This document shows positions 12,752 through 22,734 of a stretch of 64,000 nt of DNA, piece by piece. A program made the translations under genes and the position numbers. Each line of letters opens with the position of its first letter. The stretch's first letter is position 1. This DNA comes from Brevibacterium sp. S22 (GTDB taxonomy: Bacteria > Actinomycetota > Actinomycetes > Actinomycetales > Brevibacteriaceae), in the NCBI RefSeq assembly GCF_004745485.1, contig NZ_RHFG01000015.1, forward strand, positions 49,029-113,028, written 5' to 3'. The notes under the pieces are model-generated. The model saw only the letters and a list, made by a program, of their open reading frames with translations, had not been told where the DNA came from and ran no database searches.

Positions 12752-15700
12752 TCAGACTTCTTCTACGGTCTGTGCTTCGCGGCGGGAGAGGTCGATGCCG
12801 AGTTCCTCGGCGGCACGGTAGACCTCGTCCTCCGACTCGCCCATCTCGACGTGGCCTCCGTCGGAAGACAGGACTTCGACGTTGAGGCACAGGGACTGCA
12901 TCTCCTTGATGAGGACCTTGAACGACTCCGGGATTCCCGGATCCGGCAGGTTATCACCCTTGACGATGGCTTCGTAGACCTTCACACGGCCTGGGATGTC
13001 ATCGGACTTGATCGTCAGAAGCTCCTGCAGGGTGTAGGCGGCGCCGTAGGCCTCGAGGGCCCAGACTTCCATCTCACCGAAGCGCTGACCACCGAACTGT
13101 GCCTTACCACCGAGCGGCTGCTGGGTGATCATCGAGTACGGTCCGGTCGAACGTGCGTGGATCTTGTCGTCGACGAGGTGGTGGAGCTTGAGCATGTACA
13201 TGTAACCGACCGAGATCGGGTACGGGAACGGCTCGCCGGAGCGGCCGTCGAACAGCTGAGCCTTGCCCGAGGAATCGATGAGGCGGTCCCCATCGCGGTT
13301 CGGGGTCGTCGAATCCAGCAGTCCGCGCAGCTCCTGCTCGTGCGCACCGTCGAAGACCGGGGTGGCCAGGTTGGTGCCGGACTCGGCTTCGCGAGCGGCG
13401 TCGGGAAGCTCGGCGGCCCACTCGGGGTTGCCTTCGATCTTCCAGCCCTGCTTCGAGATCCATCCGAGGTGGACTTCGAAGACCTGGCCGATGTTCATGC
13501 GGCGGGGAACACCGTGCGGGTTGAGGATGACGTCGACGGGGGTGCCGTCGGCGAGGAACGGCATGTCCTCGACCGGCAGGATCGTGGAGATGACGCCCTT
13601 GTTTCCGTGACGGCCGGCCATCTTGTCACCGATGGTGATCTTGCGGCGCTGCGCCACATAGACGCGGACCATCTGGTTGACACCGGGCGAGAGCTCGTCG
13701 TCGTCCTCACGGTCGAAGACACGGACGCCGATGACGGTGCCGATCTCGCCGTGGGGAACGCGCAGCGAGGTGTCGCGGACCTCGCGGGACTTCTCACCGA
13801 AGATGGCGCGCAGCAGGCGCTCCTCCGGGGTCAGCTCGGTCTCACCCTTCGGGGTGACCTTGCCGACGAGGATGTCGCCGTCGGTGACTTCGGCGCCGAT
13901 GCGGATGATGCCGCGGTCGTCGAGGTCGGCCAGTGCATCGGGGGAGATGTTCGGAATGTCCCGAGTGATCTCCTCGGCACCGAGCTTGGTGTCGCGAGCG
14001 TCGACCTCGTGCTCCTCGATGTGGATTGAGGAGAGCACATCGTCCTGGACGAGGCGCTGGGAGAGGATGATCGCATCCTCGTAGTTGTAGCCTTCCCACG
14101 ACATGAACGCCACGAGGAGGTTCTTGCCCAGAGCCATCTCGCCGTTCTCGGTGGACGGTCCGTCGGCGAGGACGGCGCCGGCTTCGACGCGGTCGCCTTC
14201 GTCGACGAGGATGCGCTGGTTGTACGAGGTGCCGTGGTTCGACCGCTTGAACTTCGCAGCTTTGTGGGTGAGCTGGGTTCCGTCGTCGGCGAGCACCGTG
14301 ACGAAGTCGGCTGAGACCTCGGTGATGACACCGGACTTCTCAGCGGTGATGACATCTCCTGCGTCGACGGCGGCACGGTATTCCATGCCCGTGCCTACGA
14401 CCGGGGATTCGGCCATCACCAGCGGCACGGCCTGGCGCTGCATGTTCGCACCCATGAGGGCACGGTTGGCGTCATCGTGCTCGAGGAACGGAATCAGAGC
14501 CGAAGCCACAGACACCATCTGACGTGCGGAGACGTCCATGAAGTCGATCTGGTCGTGCTGGACCAGTTCGGCTTCACCGCCGCCGCCCTTCGGACGGGCC
14601 AGGACCTCGATCTCGGCGAAACGCTGGTCATCGGTCAGCGGCGCGTTGGCCTGGGCGATGTTGAACTCGAGCTCGTCATCGGCGGTCAGGTACTGCGTCT
14701 CATCGGTCACGACCCCGTCGACGACCTTGCGGTAAGGCGTCTCGATGAAGCCGAAGGGGTTGATGCGGGCGTAAGACGCCAGCGAACCGATCAGACCGAT
14801 GTTCGGACCTTCGGGGGTCTCGATCGGGCACATGCGGCCGTAGTGCGAGGGGTGGACGTCACGGACTTCCATGGCGGCACGGTCACGCGACAGGCCACCC
14901 GGTCCCAAGGCGGAGAGACGGCGCTTGTGGGTCAGTCCCGCGAGCGGGTTGTTCTGATCCATGAACTGCGAGAGCTGCGAGGTGCCGAAGAACTCCTTGA
15001 TCGCAGCCACCACGGGGCGGATGTTGATCAGGGTCTGCGGAGTGATCGCCTCGACGTCCTGAGTTGTCATGCGCTCACGCACGACGCGCTCCATACGGGA
15101 CAGGCCGGTGCGGATCTGGTTCTCGATGAGCTCACCGACGGCGCGGATGCGGCGGTTGCCGAAGTGATCGATGTCGTCGAGCTTGACGCTGATCTCGACC
15201 TCTTCACCGTCGCGGGTGCCCTTGGCGGTGTCCACTCCGGCGTGCAGCGACACGAGGTAGCGGATGGTGGCGACGACGTCCTCGGTGGAGAGCACCGAGT
15301 CCGACAGCGGGGCTTCGACGCCGAGTTTGCGGTTGACCTTGTAGCGGCCGACCTTGGCCAGGTCGTAGCGCTTCGGGTTGAAGTAGAGGTTGTTGAGCAG
15401 GTTGCGGGCCGCCTCAGCGGTCGCGGGCTCTGCCGGGCGCAGCTTCTTGTAGATGTCGAGCAGCGCTTCGTCCTGTGTGGTGACGGTGTCCTTGGCCATC
15501 GTCTCGCGGATCGACTCGAACTCGCCGAACTCTTCGAGGATCTTCGCTTCGGTCCAGCCGAGGGCCTTGAGCAGCACGGTCACGGACTGCTTGCGCTTGC
15601 GGTCGAGGCGAACCCCGACCTGGTCGCGCTTGTCGACCTCGAACTCCAGCCAGGCACCGCGGGACGGAATGATCTTCGCGGTGAAGATGTCCTTGTCCGT

Positions 15701-16231
15701 GGTCTTGTCGACGCTGGACTCGAAGTAGGCACCGGGCGAACGCACGAGCTGGGAGACGACGACACGCTCGGTGCCGTTGACGATGAACGTGCCCTTGTCG
15801 GTCATGAGGGGGAAGTCACCCATGAACACGGTCTGGCTCTTGATCTCACCCGTGTTGTTGTTCATGAACTCGGCCGTGACGTACAGCGGCGCCGAGTAGG
15901 TCATATCGCGCTCCTTGCACTCATCGATCGAGTACTTGGGAGCTTCGAACCGGTGCTCGCGGAACGACAGCGACATGGATCCGCCGAAGTCTTCGATCGG
16001 CGAGATCTCTTCGAAGATGTCTTCGAGTCCCGAGGTGGTTGCGACGGAGTCATCCCCGATCTCGATGGCCTCGGCGACGCGGTCCTGCCACGCCTCCGAT
16101 CCGATCAGCCAGTCGAAGCTGTCCGTCTGCAGACCGAGCAGATCGGGAACCTCGAGGGGCTCGCGAATCTTCGCGAAGGAAATTCTCTTGGGGGGATTAG
16201 CGGTCCTGGTGTTGTCGTTGGCGGCGGCCAA
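12752..16231 (-). CDS. rpoB: RNA polymerase subunit beta
   Basis: 1159 residues. The rifampicin-binding region reads [15 protein letters not shown], then [18 protein letters not shown], with wild-type Asp, His (about residue 435) and Ser at the three positions most often mutated in resistant strains, so the allele looks rifampicin-sensitive. Other signatures are [48 protein letters not shown] (here [13 protein letters not shown]) and [25 protein letters not shown]. The start at ATG 16231 follows a 226-base untranslated or promoter region. Confidence 0.99.
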   Translation of the reverse strand: MAAANDNTRTANPPKRISFAKIREPLEVPDLLGLQTDSFDWLIGSEAWQDRVAEAIEIGDDSVATTSGLEDIFEEISPIEDFGGSMSLSFREHRFEAPKYSIDECKERDMTYSAPLYVTAEFMNNNTGEIKSQTVFMGDFPLMTDKGTFIVNGTERVVVSQLVRSPGAYFESSVDKTTDKDIFTAKIIPSRGAWLEFEVDKRDQVGVRLDRKRKQSVTVLLKALGWTEAKILEEFGEFESIRETMAKDTVTTQDEALLDIYKKLRPAEPATAEAARNLLNNLYFNPKRYDLAKVGRYKVNRKLGVEAPLSDSVLSTEDVVATIRYLVSLHAGVDTAKGTRDGEEVEISVKLDDIDHFGNRRIRAVGELIENQIRTGLSRMERVVRERMTTQDVEAITPQTLINIRPVVAAIKEFFGTSQLSQFMDQNNPLAGLTHKRRLSALGPGGLSRDRAAMEVRDVHPSHYGRMCPIETPEGPNIGLIGSLASYARINPFGFIETPYRKVVDGVVTDETQYLTADDELEFNIAQANAPLTDDQRFAEIEVLARPKGGGGEAELVQHDQIDFMDVSARQMVSVASALIPFLEHDDANRALMGANMQRQAVPLVMAESPVVGTGMEYRAAVDAGDVITAEKSGVITEVSADFVTVLADDGTQLTHKAAKFKRSNHGTSYNQRILVDEGDRVEAGAVLADGPSTENGEMALGKNLLVAFMSWEGYNYEDAIILSQRLVQDDVLSSIHIEEHEVDARDTKLGAEEITRDIPNISPDALADLDDRGIIRIGAEVTDGDILVGKVTPKGETELTPEERLLRAIFGEKSREVRDTSLRVPHGEIGTVIGVRVFDREDDDELSPGVNQMVRVYVAQRRKITIGDKMAGRHGNKGVISTILPVEDMPFLADGTPVDVILNPHGVPRRMNIGQVFEVHLGWISKQGWKIEGNPEWAAELPDAAREAESGTNLATPVFDGAHEQELRGLLDSTTPNRDGDRLIDSSGKAQLFDGRSGEPFPYPISVGYMYMLKLHHLVDDKIHARSTGPYSMITQQPLGGKAQFGGQRFGEMEVWALEAYGAAYTLQELLTIKSDDIPGRVKVYEAIVKGDNLPDPGIPESFKVLIKEMQSLCLNVEVLSSDGGHVEMGESEDEVYRAAEELGIDLSRREAQTVEEV

Positions 16232-16457
16232 TTGGTTCCTTCCGAGTGCTTCACCATCTGATACTTCGTCTGCCCACTCATCTTCGCTTCGTCGACCCGA
16301 GGGTGTGTCAGATTTCGACTCTCGGCATCGACGTGGTTCACTTGAGTGGAAATGACGTGCCCACCGCTATATGAAGGCACACCACAGGCAGAACGATGCA
16401 AATATCAAGCTTATAGCATCAGGTCAAGTCTGGCAAGGTCGTTTCAGTTCTGCATTC
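16232..16457 (-). promoter_or_regulatory. Promoter/leader region of rpoBC
   Basis: 226 bases without a gene separate rpoB from the GNAT gene upstream. On the minus strand an extended -10-like TGCTATAAG (TATAAG at 16410-16415) has a CTTGCC about 16 bases upstream as a possible -35. This is the local AT-rich minimum. No clear attenuator hairpin is visible. Confidence 0.4.
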
Positions 16458-17582
16458 TCAGTCCAGGATCTTCTTCCACAGGCCGACCCATCCCACGGCG
16501 TTGAATCCCGCTCTGTCGTTGATCGCGAGCATCCACGAATTCTCCGCCGCGTTCCAGGTATAGACGCGTTCGACCGGCGAGTCGCGGCGCAGGGCGGCAT
16601 GGTTGGCGATCTTCAGCCTCGCGCCCAATCCGTTGCCTCGATGCTCGCGCCGGACCAAGGTCGCACCCTGGAACGCCACGTGGGGTCGCTCGGCGTAGCT
16701 GACCACCTCGGTGAATCCGACTCCCTCCCCGCCGAGGAGGGCCAGCGCAGTGTGAGTCCGCCCGTGCGCGAATTCGCGGTCGCTTTCGAGAGCGCGCACG
16801 CGATCGGCGTCCCATGTCTCCTCGTCGTAGAGGTCGGCGGCCCCGGGAACATCGGTCGACATCTTCTGGTGCAGCAGCGCGAGCGCTTCGATGTGTTCAT
16901 TCGGAGTCGGACCCGTCCAGGTCCGGATGATGTAGCCGTCATCGGCTCCTCCCGCATCCCCCTCGCAGGCTGGAGACTCCCAGCCCTCGGCTGCGTCCGT
17001 CGCCTCCCTCCTCTCGGCGCCGCGGATGTGTGCCGCAGAGCACCGCTCGATCTGCTGGAGGCCGTATCCTCGGTGCCCCGCGAAGGCGACCGATCCGTGT
17101 TCGGCAGGCAGAACGCCGGTGCCGGCGGCCGCGGCGACCCGGGGTCGGCGCAGGTCGTCGGCTGCCCCCGCGGCGGGGATCTCGCACCACCCGTTCAGGC
17201 GCGTCCGGCCGTCTGTCCGCAGCTGCCCCTCCATGGCTGCGAGGATCTCGGTGCCCAGGCCGCGACGCCGCCATGCGGGCAGGACACCGGCATAGACATC
17301 CGCGACATCGGTGTTGTCCCGCAGACTCAGGTAGGCGCCCGCCTTCGCGACGAGGTGCCCGTCGATGCGGCCCAGCCAGAGCTCATGGGCGGTGAAGGCG
17401 TCGGTGCGCACGAGTTTGCCGCGGACCGAACCAGGCAGCGGGTCGAAGTCGGGGCTGAGTCCGAGGTCGTGATTGATCGCCCGGTCGAAGTCGACGATCT
17501 CGGTTAACAACACGTCGACGGTCGGGTCGGCGAGGTCGCCTGAGCATATCCGTGTGATCTCCATGGGTTCATTCCGAGCCAT
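16458..17582 (-). CDS. Tandem-GNAT acetyltransferase, substrate unknown
   Basis: 374 residues with two GNAT folds. The first (about 5-185) has the acetyl-CoA loop region VLPAWRRRGLGTEILAAMEGQ. The second (about 205-374) has LVRREHRGNGLGARLKIANHAAL, the RxxGxG/A-type pantetheine loop. Between them an Ala/Gly-rich segment (about 140-215) contains RRPRVAAAAGTG and looks poorly conserved. Tandem GNATs of this size in Actinobacteria include MshD (mycothiol synthase), but the diagnostic MshD sequence is not evident to me, so I leave the substrate open. Alternative start ATG 17564 (MEITRI). The gene is upstream of rpoB on the same strand and divergent from the metallo-hydrolase. Confidence 0.8.
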   Translation of the reverse strand: MARNEPMEITRICSGDLADPTVDVLLTEIVDFDRAINHDLGLSPDFDPLPGSVRGKLVRTDAFTAHELWLGRIDGHLVAKAGAYLSLRDNTDVADVYAGVLPAWRRRGLGTEILAAMEGQLRTDGRTRLNGWCEIPAAGAADDLRRPRVAAAAGTGVLPAEHGSVAFAGHRGYGLQQIERCSAAHIRGAERREATDAAEGWESPACEGDAGGADDGYIIRTWTGPTPNEHIEALALLHQKMSTDVPGAADLYDEETWDADRVRALESDREFAHGRTHTALALLGGEGVGFTEVVSYAERPHVAFQGATLVRREHRGNGLGARLKIANHAALRRDSPVERVYTWNAAENSWMLAINDRAGFNAVGWVGLWKKILD

Positions 17583-17652
17583 CGACGTCTCTCATCCATT
17601 CGCGGCCGACCGCTTCGCGCATCGTCGCGCTGACAGTCGATGCCGGACATTC

Positions 17653-17665
17653 TAGACTGCGGACA
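17653..17665 (+). promoter_or_regulatory. Leaderless promoter of the metallo-hydrolase gene
   Basis: TAGACT at 17653-17658 is followed after 6 bases by the ATG at 17665, so the mRNA would begin at the start codon. No Shine-Dalgarno sequence precedes it. Confidence 0.55.
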
Positions 17666-18453
17666 TGACACGAGTGAATGTTCTCAGCTTCGATCCTGCC
17701 GCGATCAACTGCGGAATCATCGTCGGCACCGATCGCGTCCTGCTCGTCGATGCGGGGCCCGGCCCCGCGGCCGCCGCCCATCTGGTGGAACGGGCAGGCC
17801 GCCTCGGCGAGGGTCATCCGCGCGCGATCGATCTGGCGATCACCCATGATCATTGGGATCACTTCTTCGGTGCCGCCGCAGCCGTGTCCGCCGGCGTCAC
17901 CGCCGTATACGCATCGTCATCATTCGCCGCCGATCAGGAGGCCACGGCCTGGATCGCGCTCGACGGGGTCACCAACGGCGACTTCCCGGATGACTACCGG
18001 GCAAGTCTTCCCGACGATCCCGGCGACCTCATCGTCGAGGTCTCCCCCGTCGATCCGTCGCCCAGTGATGTGTGGCACCTCGACCTCGGCGACTGTCCCG
18101 TCGAATTCCATGTCCTCGGCGGGCATTCGACCGCCGACCTCGTCGTCCGCCTGCCCTTACTGGGCATCGTCTTCGCCGGTGACCTCGTCGAGGAGGCCGC
18201 TCCCCCGCAGGCCGGTGCCGATGCTTCCCTGAGCGAATGGGCTTCGAGCCTGCGCACGCTGCTGTCGTTTCCCGAAGCGAAGACCTTCGTTCCCGGACAT
18301 GGGGTCCCGGTCGACCGTGAGTTCGTCACCCGTCAGCTCGGCGATATCGAGGGGCTGAGAGTCGATCAGGGCGACGCCGAGGTGGCTCTGCCTGCTCGTT
18401 CCATGCCGGGTGAGCATGACCGGGCGATTCCGCGGGAGATCCGTCTGGTCTGA
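17665..18453 (+). CDS. Metallo-beta-lactamase-fold hydrolase
   Basis: 262 residues. Metal ligands are all visible: THDHWDHFF (HxHxxDH), GGHSTAD (third His site), FAGDLVEE (bridging Asp) and VPGHGVPV (last His). The family includes glyoxalase II-like thioesterases, lactonases and other hydrolases. Nothing in the sequence fixes the substrate. No signal peptide is present, so it is cytoplasmic. It is divergent from the GNAT gene and convergent with rplL. Confidence 0.87.
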   Translation: MTRVNVLSFDPAAINCGIIVGTDRVLLVDAGPGPAAAAHLVERAGRLGEGHPRAIDLAITHDHWDHFFGAAAAVSAGVTAVYASSSFAADQEATAWIALDGVTNGDFPDDYRASLPDDPGDLIVEVSPVDPSPSDVWHLDLGDCPVEFHVLGGHSTADLVVRLPLLGIVFAGDLVEEAAPPQAGADASLSEWASSLRTLLSFPEAKTFVPGHGVPVDREFVTRQLGDIEGLRVDQGDAEVALPARSMPGEHDRAIPREIRLV

Positions 18454-18518
18454 ACAGTCGTTGGTCGGAAACGCCGGCGGCGATGTCACAGCCGGCGCAG
18501 GGAGGTGACGAAGCAAAG

Positions 18519-18544
18519 AACCCCCACAGCGGACTGTGGGGGTT
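18519..18544 (-). terminator. Terminator of rplJL
   Basis: An 11-bp perfect stem (AACCCCCACAG/CTGTGGGGGTT, arms 18519-18529 and 18534-18544) is followed on the minus strand by a T-rich tail (CTTTGCTTC). It lies 38 bases past the rplL stop. Confidence 0.88.
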
Positions 18545-18581
18545 CGAAGCCTAGGCAGCAGTCAGGCTGCTGCGAAGAAGA

Positions 18582-18968
18582 TCACTTGAGGGTGACAGTC
18601 GCGCCGGCAGCCTCGAGGGTCTCCTTGGCCTTCTCGGCGTCTTCCTTCGAAGCGCCTTCGACGACGGCCTTGGGGGCTCCGTCGACGAGGTCCTTGGCTT
18701 CCTTGAGTCCGAGGGAGGTGAGTCCGCGGACTTCCTTGATGACGGGGACCTTCTTCTCGCCGGCCGATTCGAGGATGACGTCGAATTCGGTCTGCTCTTC
18801 AGCAGGAGCCTCTCCGCCACCGGAGGCAGGGGCGACGGCGACAGCGGCGGCCGGAGCGGCAGCCTCGACGTCGAACTCTTCTTCGAACTTCTTGACGAAG
18901 TCGGACAGTTCGATGAGGGTGAGCTCCTTGAAAGCGTCGAGGAGCTCGTCGGTGGTGAGCTTAGCCAT
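18582..18968 (-). CDS. rplL: 50S ribosomal protein L7/L12
   Basis: 128 residues. The N-terminal dimerisation helix ([21 protein letters not shown]), the Ala-rich hinge (about 35-55, [16 protein letters not shown]) and the C-terminal factor-binding domain ([38 protein letters not shown]) are all present. It forms the flexible ribosomal stalk that recruits translation GTPases. It follows rplJ by 59 bases, giving the usual L10-L12 operon. Confidence 0.99.
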   Translation of the reverse strand: MAKLTTDELLDAFKELTLIELSDFVKKFEEEFDVEAAAPAAAVAVAPASGGGEAPAEEQTEFDVILESAGEKKVPVIKEVRGLTSLGLKEAKDLVDGAPKAVVEGASKEDAEKAKETLEAAGATVTLK

Positions 18969-19027
18969 GGTGGCTAGTCCTTCCTGTTTTGGTCACGATC
19001 AGTGACCGGTTCGGTTTGGGGTGATGC

Positions 19028-19561
19028 TCAGGCGTCGGAAGCAGGAGCGTCGTCCTGCTTCTCGCGGAGAGCATCGACAGTGCGCACGGCCTTGACCAGC
19101 GGAGCGGTGAAGAGGTAAGCCGCCTGGTGGAGGCTTGCCTTCATGGCACCGGCTGCCTTTGCAAGCAGCACTTCGCGGGATTCGAGGTCGGCGAGCTGGT
19201 TGACCTGTTCGGGGCTGAGCGCGGCTCCATCGAAGTAGCCGCCCTTCACCACGAGCTTGTCGTTCGCCTTGGCAAAGTTACGCAGAGCCTTGGCAGCCTC
19301 AGGTGGTTCGCCGTTGACGAACGCGATCGCGGTGGGCCCATTGAGGTGCTCATCGAGACCGGTGACTCCGGCTTCCTTGGCTGCAATCTTGGTCAGCGTG
19401 TTCTTTACCACGGCGTAGCTGACGTTCTCACCGAGAGAGACGCGCAGTTCTTTCATCTGCGCGACGGTGAGACCGCGGTACTCGGTCAGCAACACAGCGT
19501 CGGAGTTCTCAAACTGCTGTTTGATCTCCTCGACTGCGGCTGCCTTGTCTGGCCTCGCCAT
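19028..19561 (-). CDS. rplJ: 50S ribosomal protein L10
   Basis: 177 residues from ATG 19561 ([13 protein letters not shown]), preceded by AAAGGA; an upstream in-frame start at 19696 would read through the leader hairpin. Family motifs are [16 protein letters not shown] and [17 protein letters not shown]. The C-terminus is extended ([12 protein letters not shown]). L10 anchors L7/L12 to the ribosome, and in many bacteria it binds its own mRNA leader. Confidence 0.98.
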   Translation of the reverse strand: MARPDKAAAVEEIKQQFENSDAVLLTEYRGLTVAQMKELRVSLGENVSYAVVKNTLTKIAAKEAGVTGLDEHLNGPTAIAFVNGEPPEAAKALRNFAKANDKLVVKGGYFDGAALSPEQVNQLADLESREVLLAKAAGAMKASLHQAAYLFTAPLVKAVRTVDALREKQDDAPASDA

Positions 19562-19640
19562 GGTGTTCCTTTCATAAGTCGTCCGGCCTGTCCCGACAAC
19601 AGAAAAAGCGCTCCACGCAGGTAGGCGTGAAACGCTTGGC
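19562..19640 (-). ncRNA. rplJ mRNA leader with attenuator-like hairpin
   Basis: On the minus strand the 5' region of rplJ holds a stem made from CACGC/GCGTG extended by AGCG/CGCT (19607-19636), followed directly by a T run (TTTTT at about 19602-19607). That is the form of an intrinsic terminator about 45 bases before the start codon. L10 leaders in other bacteria bind L10-L12 and control this operon, so this is a candidate autoregulatory site. The match to the L10-leader consensus was not computed. Confidence 0.55.
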
Positions 19641-19831
19641 CGTCGATTCCATAGGGAATGCAACGGAAGAATCTCGAGCTCACCTGCGTGGGTCACTCAC
19701 TGGGAGTCTTCGTCTGCGGGCACCGAGATCCGATGGCGGATCCTGATGATTCCACAGAGACCGACGGTCTTGGGTGATTCAAGCCTAACCGAGTCCTTCC
19801 CGGCAAGTCCAATCCACCCACCGAGACCCCT

Positions 19832-19901
19832 CCCACAACTACCTGACGGCGGCTCTGCAACCTTGCGCGAGGTTGCAGAGCCGCCGTCAGGTAGTTGTGG
19901 G
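19832..19901. repeat. Palindromic repeat, copy A (32-bp perfect arms)
   Basis: Arms 19832-19863 and 19870-19901 are perfect complements around a 6-base centre. The inner part reads CTACCTGACGGCGGC then TCTGCAACCT. It lies 18 bases after the adhP stop and upstream of the rplJ leader, so it may end adhP transcription. Related copies occur at 21000 and 24117. Confidence 0.85.
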
Positions 19902-19919
19902 CGGATCGCTGCTGTTTCG

Positions 19920-20939
19920 TCAGTATTCGATGACGACGCGACCGTCGATCTTGCCATGGATCATCTCATCGAAGATCGCGTTGATATCTTCGAGCGGCCG
20001 CTTCGAGAACGTCGGGTGGATCTTGCCCGCGGCATAGAACTCGAGCGCTTCGACCATGTCCTGCCGGGTGCCGACGATCGAGCCTCGGATCGTCAGCCCC
20101 TTGAGCACGATGTCGAAGATCGGGGCCGGGAACTCACCCGGCGGCAGTCCGTTGAATACGATGGTGCCGCCTCGGCGGGTCATGCTGATCGCCTGACCGA
20201 ACGCGGCCGGGTGGACAGCGGTGACGAGGACTCCGTGGGAGCCGCCGATCTTGTCCTGGATGATCTCGGCCGGATCCTCGGCGAAGGCGTTGACGGTGAT
20301 CTCTGCCCCGTGCTTCTTCGCCAGAGCCAGTTTGTCGTCAGCGACATCGACCGCGACGACGCGCATGCCCATGGCAACAGCGTATTGGACTGCGATGTGT
20401 CCGAGACCGCCGATTCCTGAGATGACGACCCATTGACCCGGCTGAACTTCGGTGCGTTTGAGCCCCTTGTACACGGTGACGCCGGCGCAGAGGACCGGAG
20501 CGATCTCATAGGGATCGGATCCTTCGGGGATGATCGCTGCGAACCTCGTGTCGACGAGCATGTACTCGCCGAAGGAACCGTCGACGCCGTAGCCGCCGTT
20601 GATCTGAGATTCGCAGAGGGTCTCCCAACCCCGTCGGCAATGCTCACAGGTTCCGCACGCAGTCCACAGCCAGGCATTGCCGACCATCTGTCCGACCTCG
20701 ACATCTGTGACACCTTCGCCGACCTTCTCGACGATGCCGACTCCTTCGTGGCCCGGGATGAGCGGGACCTTCGGTTTGACCGGCCAGTCACCATGTGCGG
20801 CGTGGAGATCAGTGTGGCAGACACCCGAGGCGATGAGTTTGACGAGTGCCTGACCCGGTCCGGGTTCGGGAACCGCGTTGTCTCCGACGACGAGTTCCTG
20901 GCCGAAGTCCTCGACCACTGCAGCTTTCATTGCGGACAT
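19920..20939 (-). CDS. adhP: Zinc-dependent alcohol dehydrogenase
   Basis: 339 residues from ATG 20939, chosen because AGGAG (20946-20950) lies 6 bases upstream; ATGs at 20942 and 20930 are alternatives. Catalytic-zinc ligands are in SGVCHTDLH and PGHEGVG; the structural zinc Cys set is ACGTCEHCRRGWETLC; the NAD-binding motif is GIGGLGHIAVQ. It oxidises primary alcohols such as ethanol to aldehydes (NAD+). It is followed on the pathway by the aldehyde dehydrogenase encoded just upstream, with a regulator at the head of the cluster. Confidence 0.94.
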   Translation of the reverse strand: MSAMKAAVVEDFGQELVVGDNAVPEPGPGQALVKLIASGVCHTDLHAAHGDWPVKPKVPLIPGHEGVGIVEKVGEGVTDVEVGQMVGNAWLWTACGTCEHCRRGWETLCESQINGGYGVDGSFGEYMLVDTRFAAIIPEGSDPYEIAPVLCAGVTVYKGLKRTEVQPGQWVVISGIGGLGHIAVQYAVAMGMRVVAVDVADDKLALAKKHGAEITVNAFAEDPAEIIQDKIGGSHGVLVTAVHPAAFGQAISMTRRGGTIVFNGLPPGEFPAPIFDIVLKGLTIRGSIVGTRQDMVEALEFYAAGKIHPTFSKRPLEDINAIFDEMIHGKIDGRVVIEY

Positions 20940-20999
20940 CATTCGCTCCTTTGTGATGATGGTTCATGTGACAATGCGGGGTTTGAGCTTGAGGTGGAA

Positions 21000-21055
21000 C
21001 TACCCGACGGCGGCGCTGCAACGTGGCGCCAGGTTGCTGAGCCGCCCTCGGGTAG
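21000..21055. repeat. Palindromic repeat, copy B (imperfect)
   Basis: CTACCCGACGGCGGCGCTGC pairs imperfectly with a right arm ending CTCGGGTAG. It shares both arms and the right flank GTAGCAATTTGGG with copy C. It lies between the ald stop (21065) and the adhP start (20939). Confidence 0.8.
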
Positions 21056-21064
21056 CAATTTGGG

Positions 21065-22588
21065 TCAGAAGAATCCCTGGGCGTTCTCCGAATAGCTGAC
21101 AAGCAGGTTCTTCGTCTGCTGGTAGTGGTCGAGCATCATCAGGTGGTTCTCACGACCGATGCCCGACGCCTTGTAGCCGCCGAAGGCCGCATGGGCCGGG
21201 TAGGCGTGGTAGTTGTTCACCCATACACGGCCCGCCTGGATATCCCGGCCGGCACGGTAGGCGGTGTTGCCATCACGCGACCAGACTCCGGCGCCGAGGC
21301 CGTAGAGCGTGTCATTGGCGGTGGCCAGAGCATCGTCGTAGCCGGAGAACGTCGCCACCGAGACGACAGGCCCGAAGATCTCCTCCTGGAAGATGCGCAT
21401 CTTGTTCGTGCCCTTGAAGATGGTGGGCTGGACGTAGAAGCCACCTGACAGGTCTCCTCCGAGCTCGGCTTTGCCGCCGCCGGTGAGCACTTCGGCTCCT
21501 TCCTGACGTCCGATGTCGAGGTAGGACATGATCTTCTCGAACTGGTCGTTCGACGCCTGCGCACCCATCATCGTGTCGGTGTCGAGTGGGTTGCCCTGGA
21601 CGATGTTCTGGGTTCTGGCGACGACCTTTTCGAGGAAGGGATCGGCGATCGACTCCTGAATGAGCGCACGAGACGGGCAGGTGCAGACCTCACCCTGGTT
21701 GAGTGCGAACATCGTGAAGCCCTCCTGCGCTTTGTCCGCGTAGGAGTCGTCCTTGGCCAGCACATCTTCGAAGAAGATGTTCGGCGACTTACCTCCCAGC
21801 TCAAGGGTCACCGGAATGATGTTCTGTGAGGCGTACTGCATGATCAGGCGGCCGGTCGTGGTCTCACCAGTGAACGCGATCTTCGAGATCCGTTTGTTCG
21901 ACGCCAACGGCTTGCCGGCTTCGAGTCCGAAGCCGTTGACGATGTTGAGCACACCTTCCGGCAGCAGGTCGCCGATCAGTTCGGCAAGCACGAGGATCGA
22001 GGCAGGGGTCTGCTCCGCCGGCTTGAGGACGATCGCATTCCCTGCGGCCAGTGCCGGGGCGATCTTCCACACGCCCATGAGAATCGGGAAGTTCCAAGGA
22101 ATGATCTGTCCGACCACGCCGAGGGGCTCATGGAAGTGGTAGGCGACGGTGTCGTCGTCGATCTGCGACAGTCCGCCCTCCTGGGCGCGGATCGCTCCCG
22201 CAAAATAGCGGAAATGATCGATGGCCAGGGGGATATCTGCGTTGAGGGGCTCGCGGATCGCCTTCCCGTTGTCCCAGGTCTCAGCGACGGCGATCGTCTC
22301 GAGGTTCGCCTCGATGCGGTCGGCGATCTTGTTGAGGATGTTCGCCCGTTCGGCCACCGCCGTCTTGCCCCAGGCAGGAGCGGCCTTGTGTGCGGCGTCG
22401 AGGGCGAGTTCGATGTCTTCAGCGGTGCTGGCCGGGACCTCCGTGAAGGTCTTGCCGGTGACCGGGCTGGGGTTCTCGAAATAGTTGCCCTTGACCGGCG
22501 GCACCCATTTGCCGCCGATGTAGTTCTCGTAGCGGGACTTGAAGGTGACGAGCGCCCCGTCCTGACCGGGCTGTGCATAGACAGTCAT
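21065..22588 (-). CDS. NAD-dependent aldehyde dehydrogenase (acetaldehyde, ExaC/AldA-like)
   Basis: 507 residues from ATG 22588, preceded by AAAGGAG; a farther start at 22657 would cover the candidate operator. Catalytic Glu is in [12 protein letters not shown] (residue about 263), catalytic Cys in [11 protein letters not shown] (about 302). The NAD-site run [19 protein letters not shown] and the C-terminal [15 protein letters not shown] are typical of the acetaldehyde dehydrogenases that go with ethanol oxidation. It lies 125 bases before adhP on the same strand, and together they convert alcohol to carboxylate. Confidence 0.94.
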   Translation of the reverse strand: MTVYAQPGQDGALVTFKSRYENYIGGKWVPPVKGNYFENPSPVTGKTFTEVPASTAEDIELALDAAHKAAPAWGKTAVAERANILNKIADRIEANLETIAVAETWDNGKAIREPLNADIPLAIDHFRYFAGAIRAQEGGLSQIDDDTVAYHFHEPLGVVGQIIPWNFPILMGVWKIAPALAAGNAIVLKPAEQTPASILVLAELIGDLLPEGVLNIVNGFGLEAGKPLASNKRISKIAFTGETTTGRLIMQYASQNIIPVTLELGGKSPNIFFEDVLAKDDSYADKAQEGFTMFALNQGEVCTCPSRALIQESIADPFLEKVVARTQNIVQGNPLDTDTMMGAQASNDQFEKIMSYLDIGRQEGAEVLTGGGKAELGGDLSGGFYVQPTIFKGTNKMRIFQEEIFGPVVSVATFSGYDDALATANDTLYGLGAGVWSRDGNTAYRAGRDIQAGRVWVNNYHAYPAHAAFGGYKASGIGRENHLMMLDHYQQTKNLLVSYSENAQGFF

Positions 22589-22653
22589 TGCAACTCCTTT
22601 GATGCGGTCTGGTTCCACCGGATGTTCTCCGTGTGACCACGACGCTACAGAGG

Positions 22654-22676
22654 GCAACGTTGCATGTGGGTTGCAT
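22654..22676 (-). promoter_or_regulatory. Candidate operator upstream of ald
   Basis: Two direct repeats GTTGCAT (22659-22665 and 22670-22676) are spaced exactly 11 bases, one helical turn, and the first is part of the palindrome GCAACGTTGC (22654-22663). The site is 66-88 bases upstream of the ald start, between ald and the GAF-domain regulator gene. Confidence 0.45.
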
Positions 22677-22734
22677 CACATCACCGAGGCGACCGCACCG
22701 CTTCGAGTCCAGAACCGCAGCGGGTTCGCCGAGG

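Noticed and set aside
14870..15000. Possible rifampicin-resistance change in rpoB
   Set aside because: The Asp, His and Ser positions of the rifampicin pocket are wild type.
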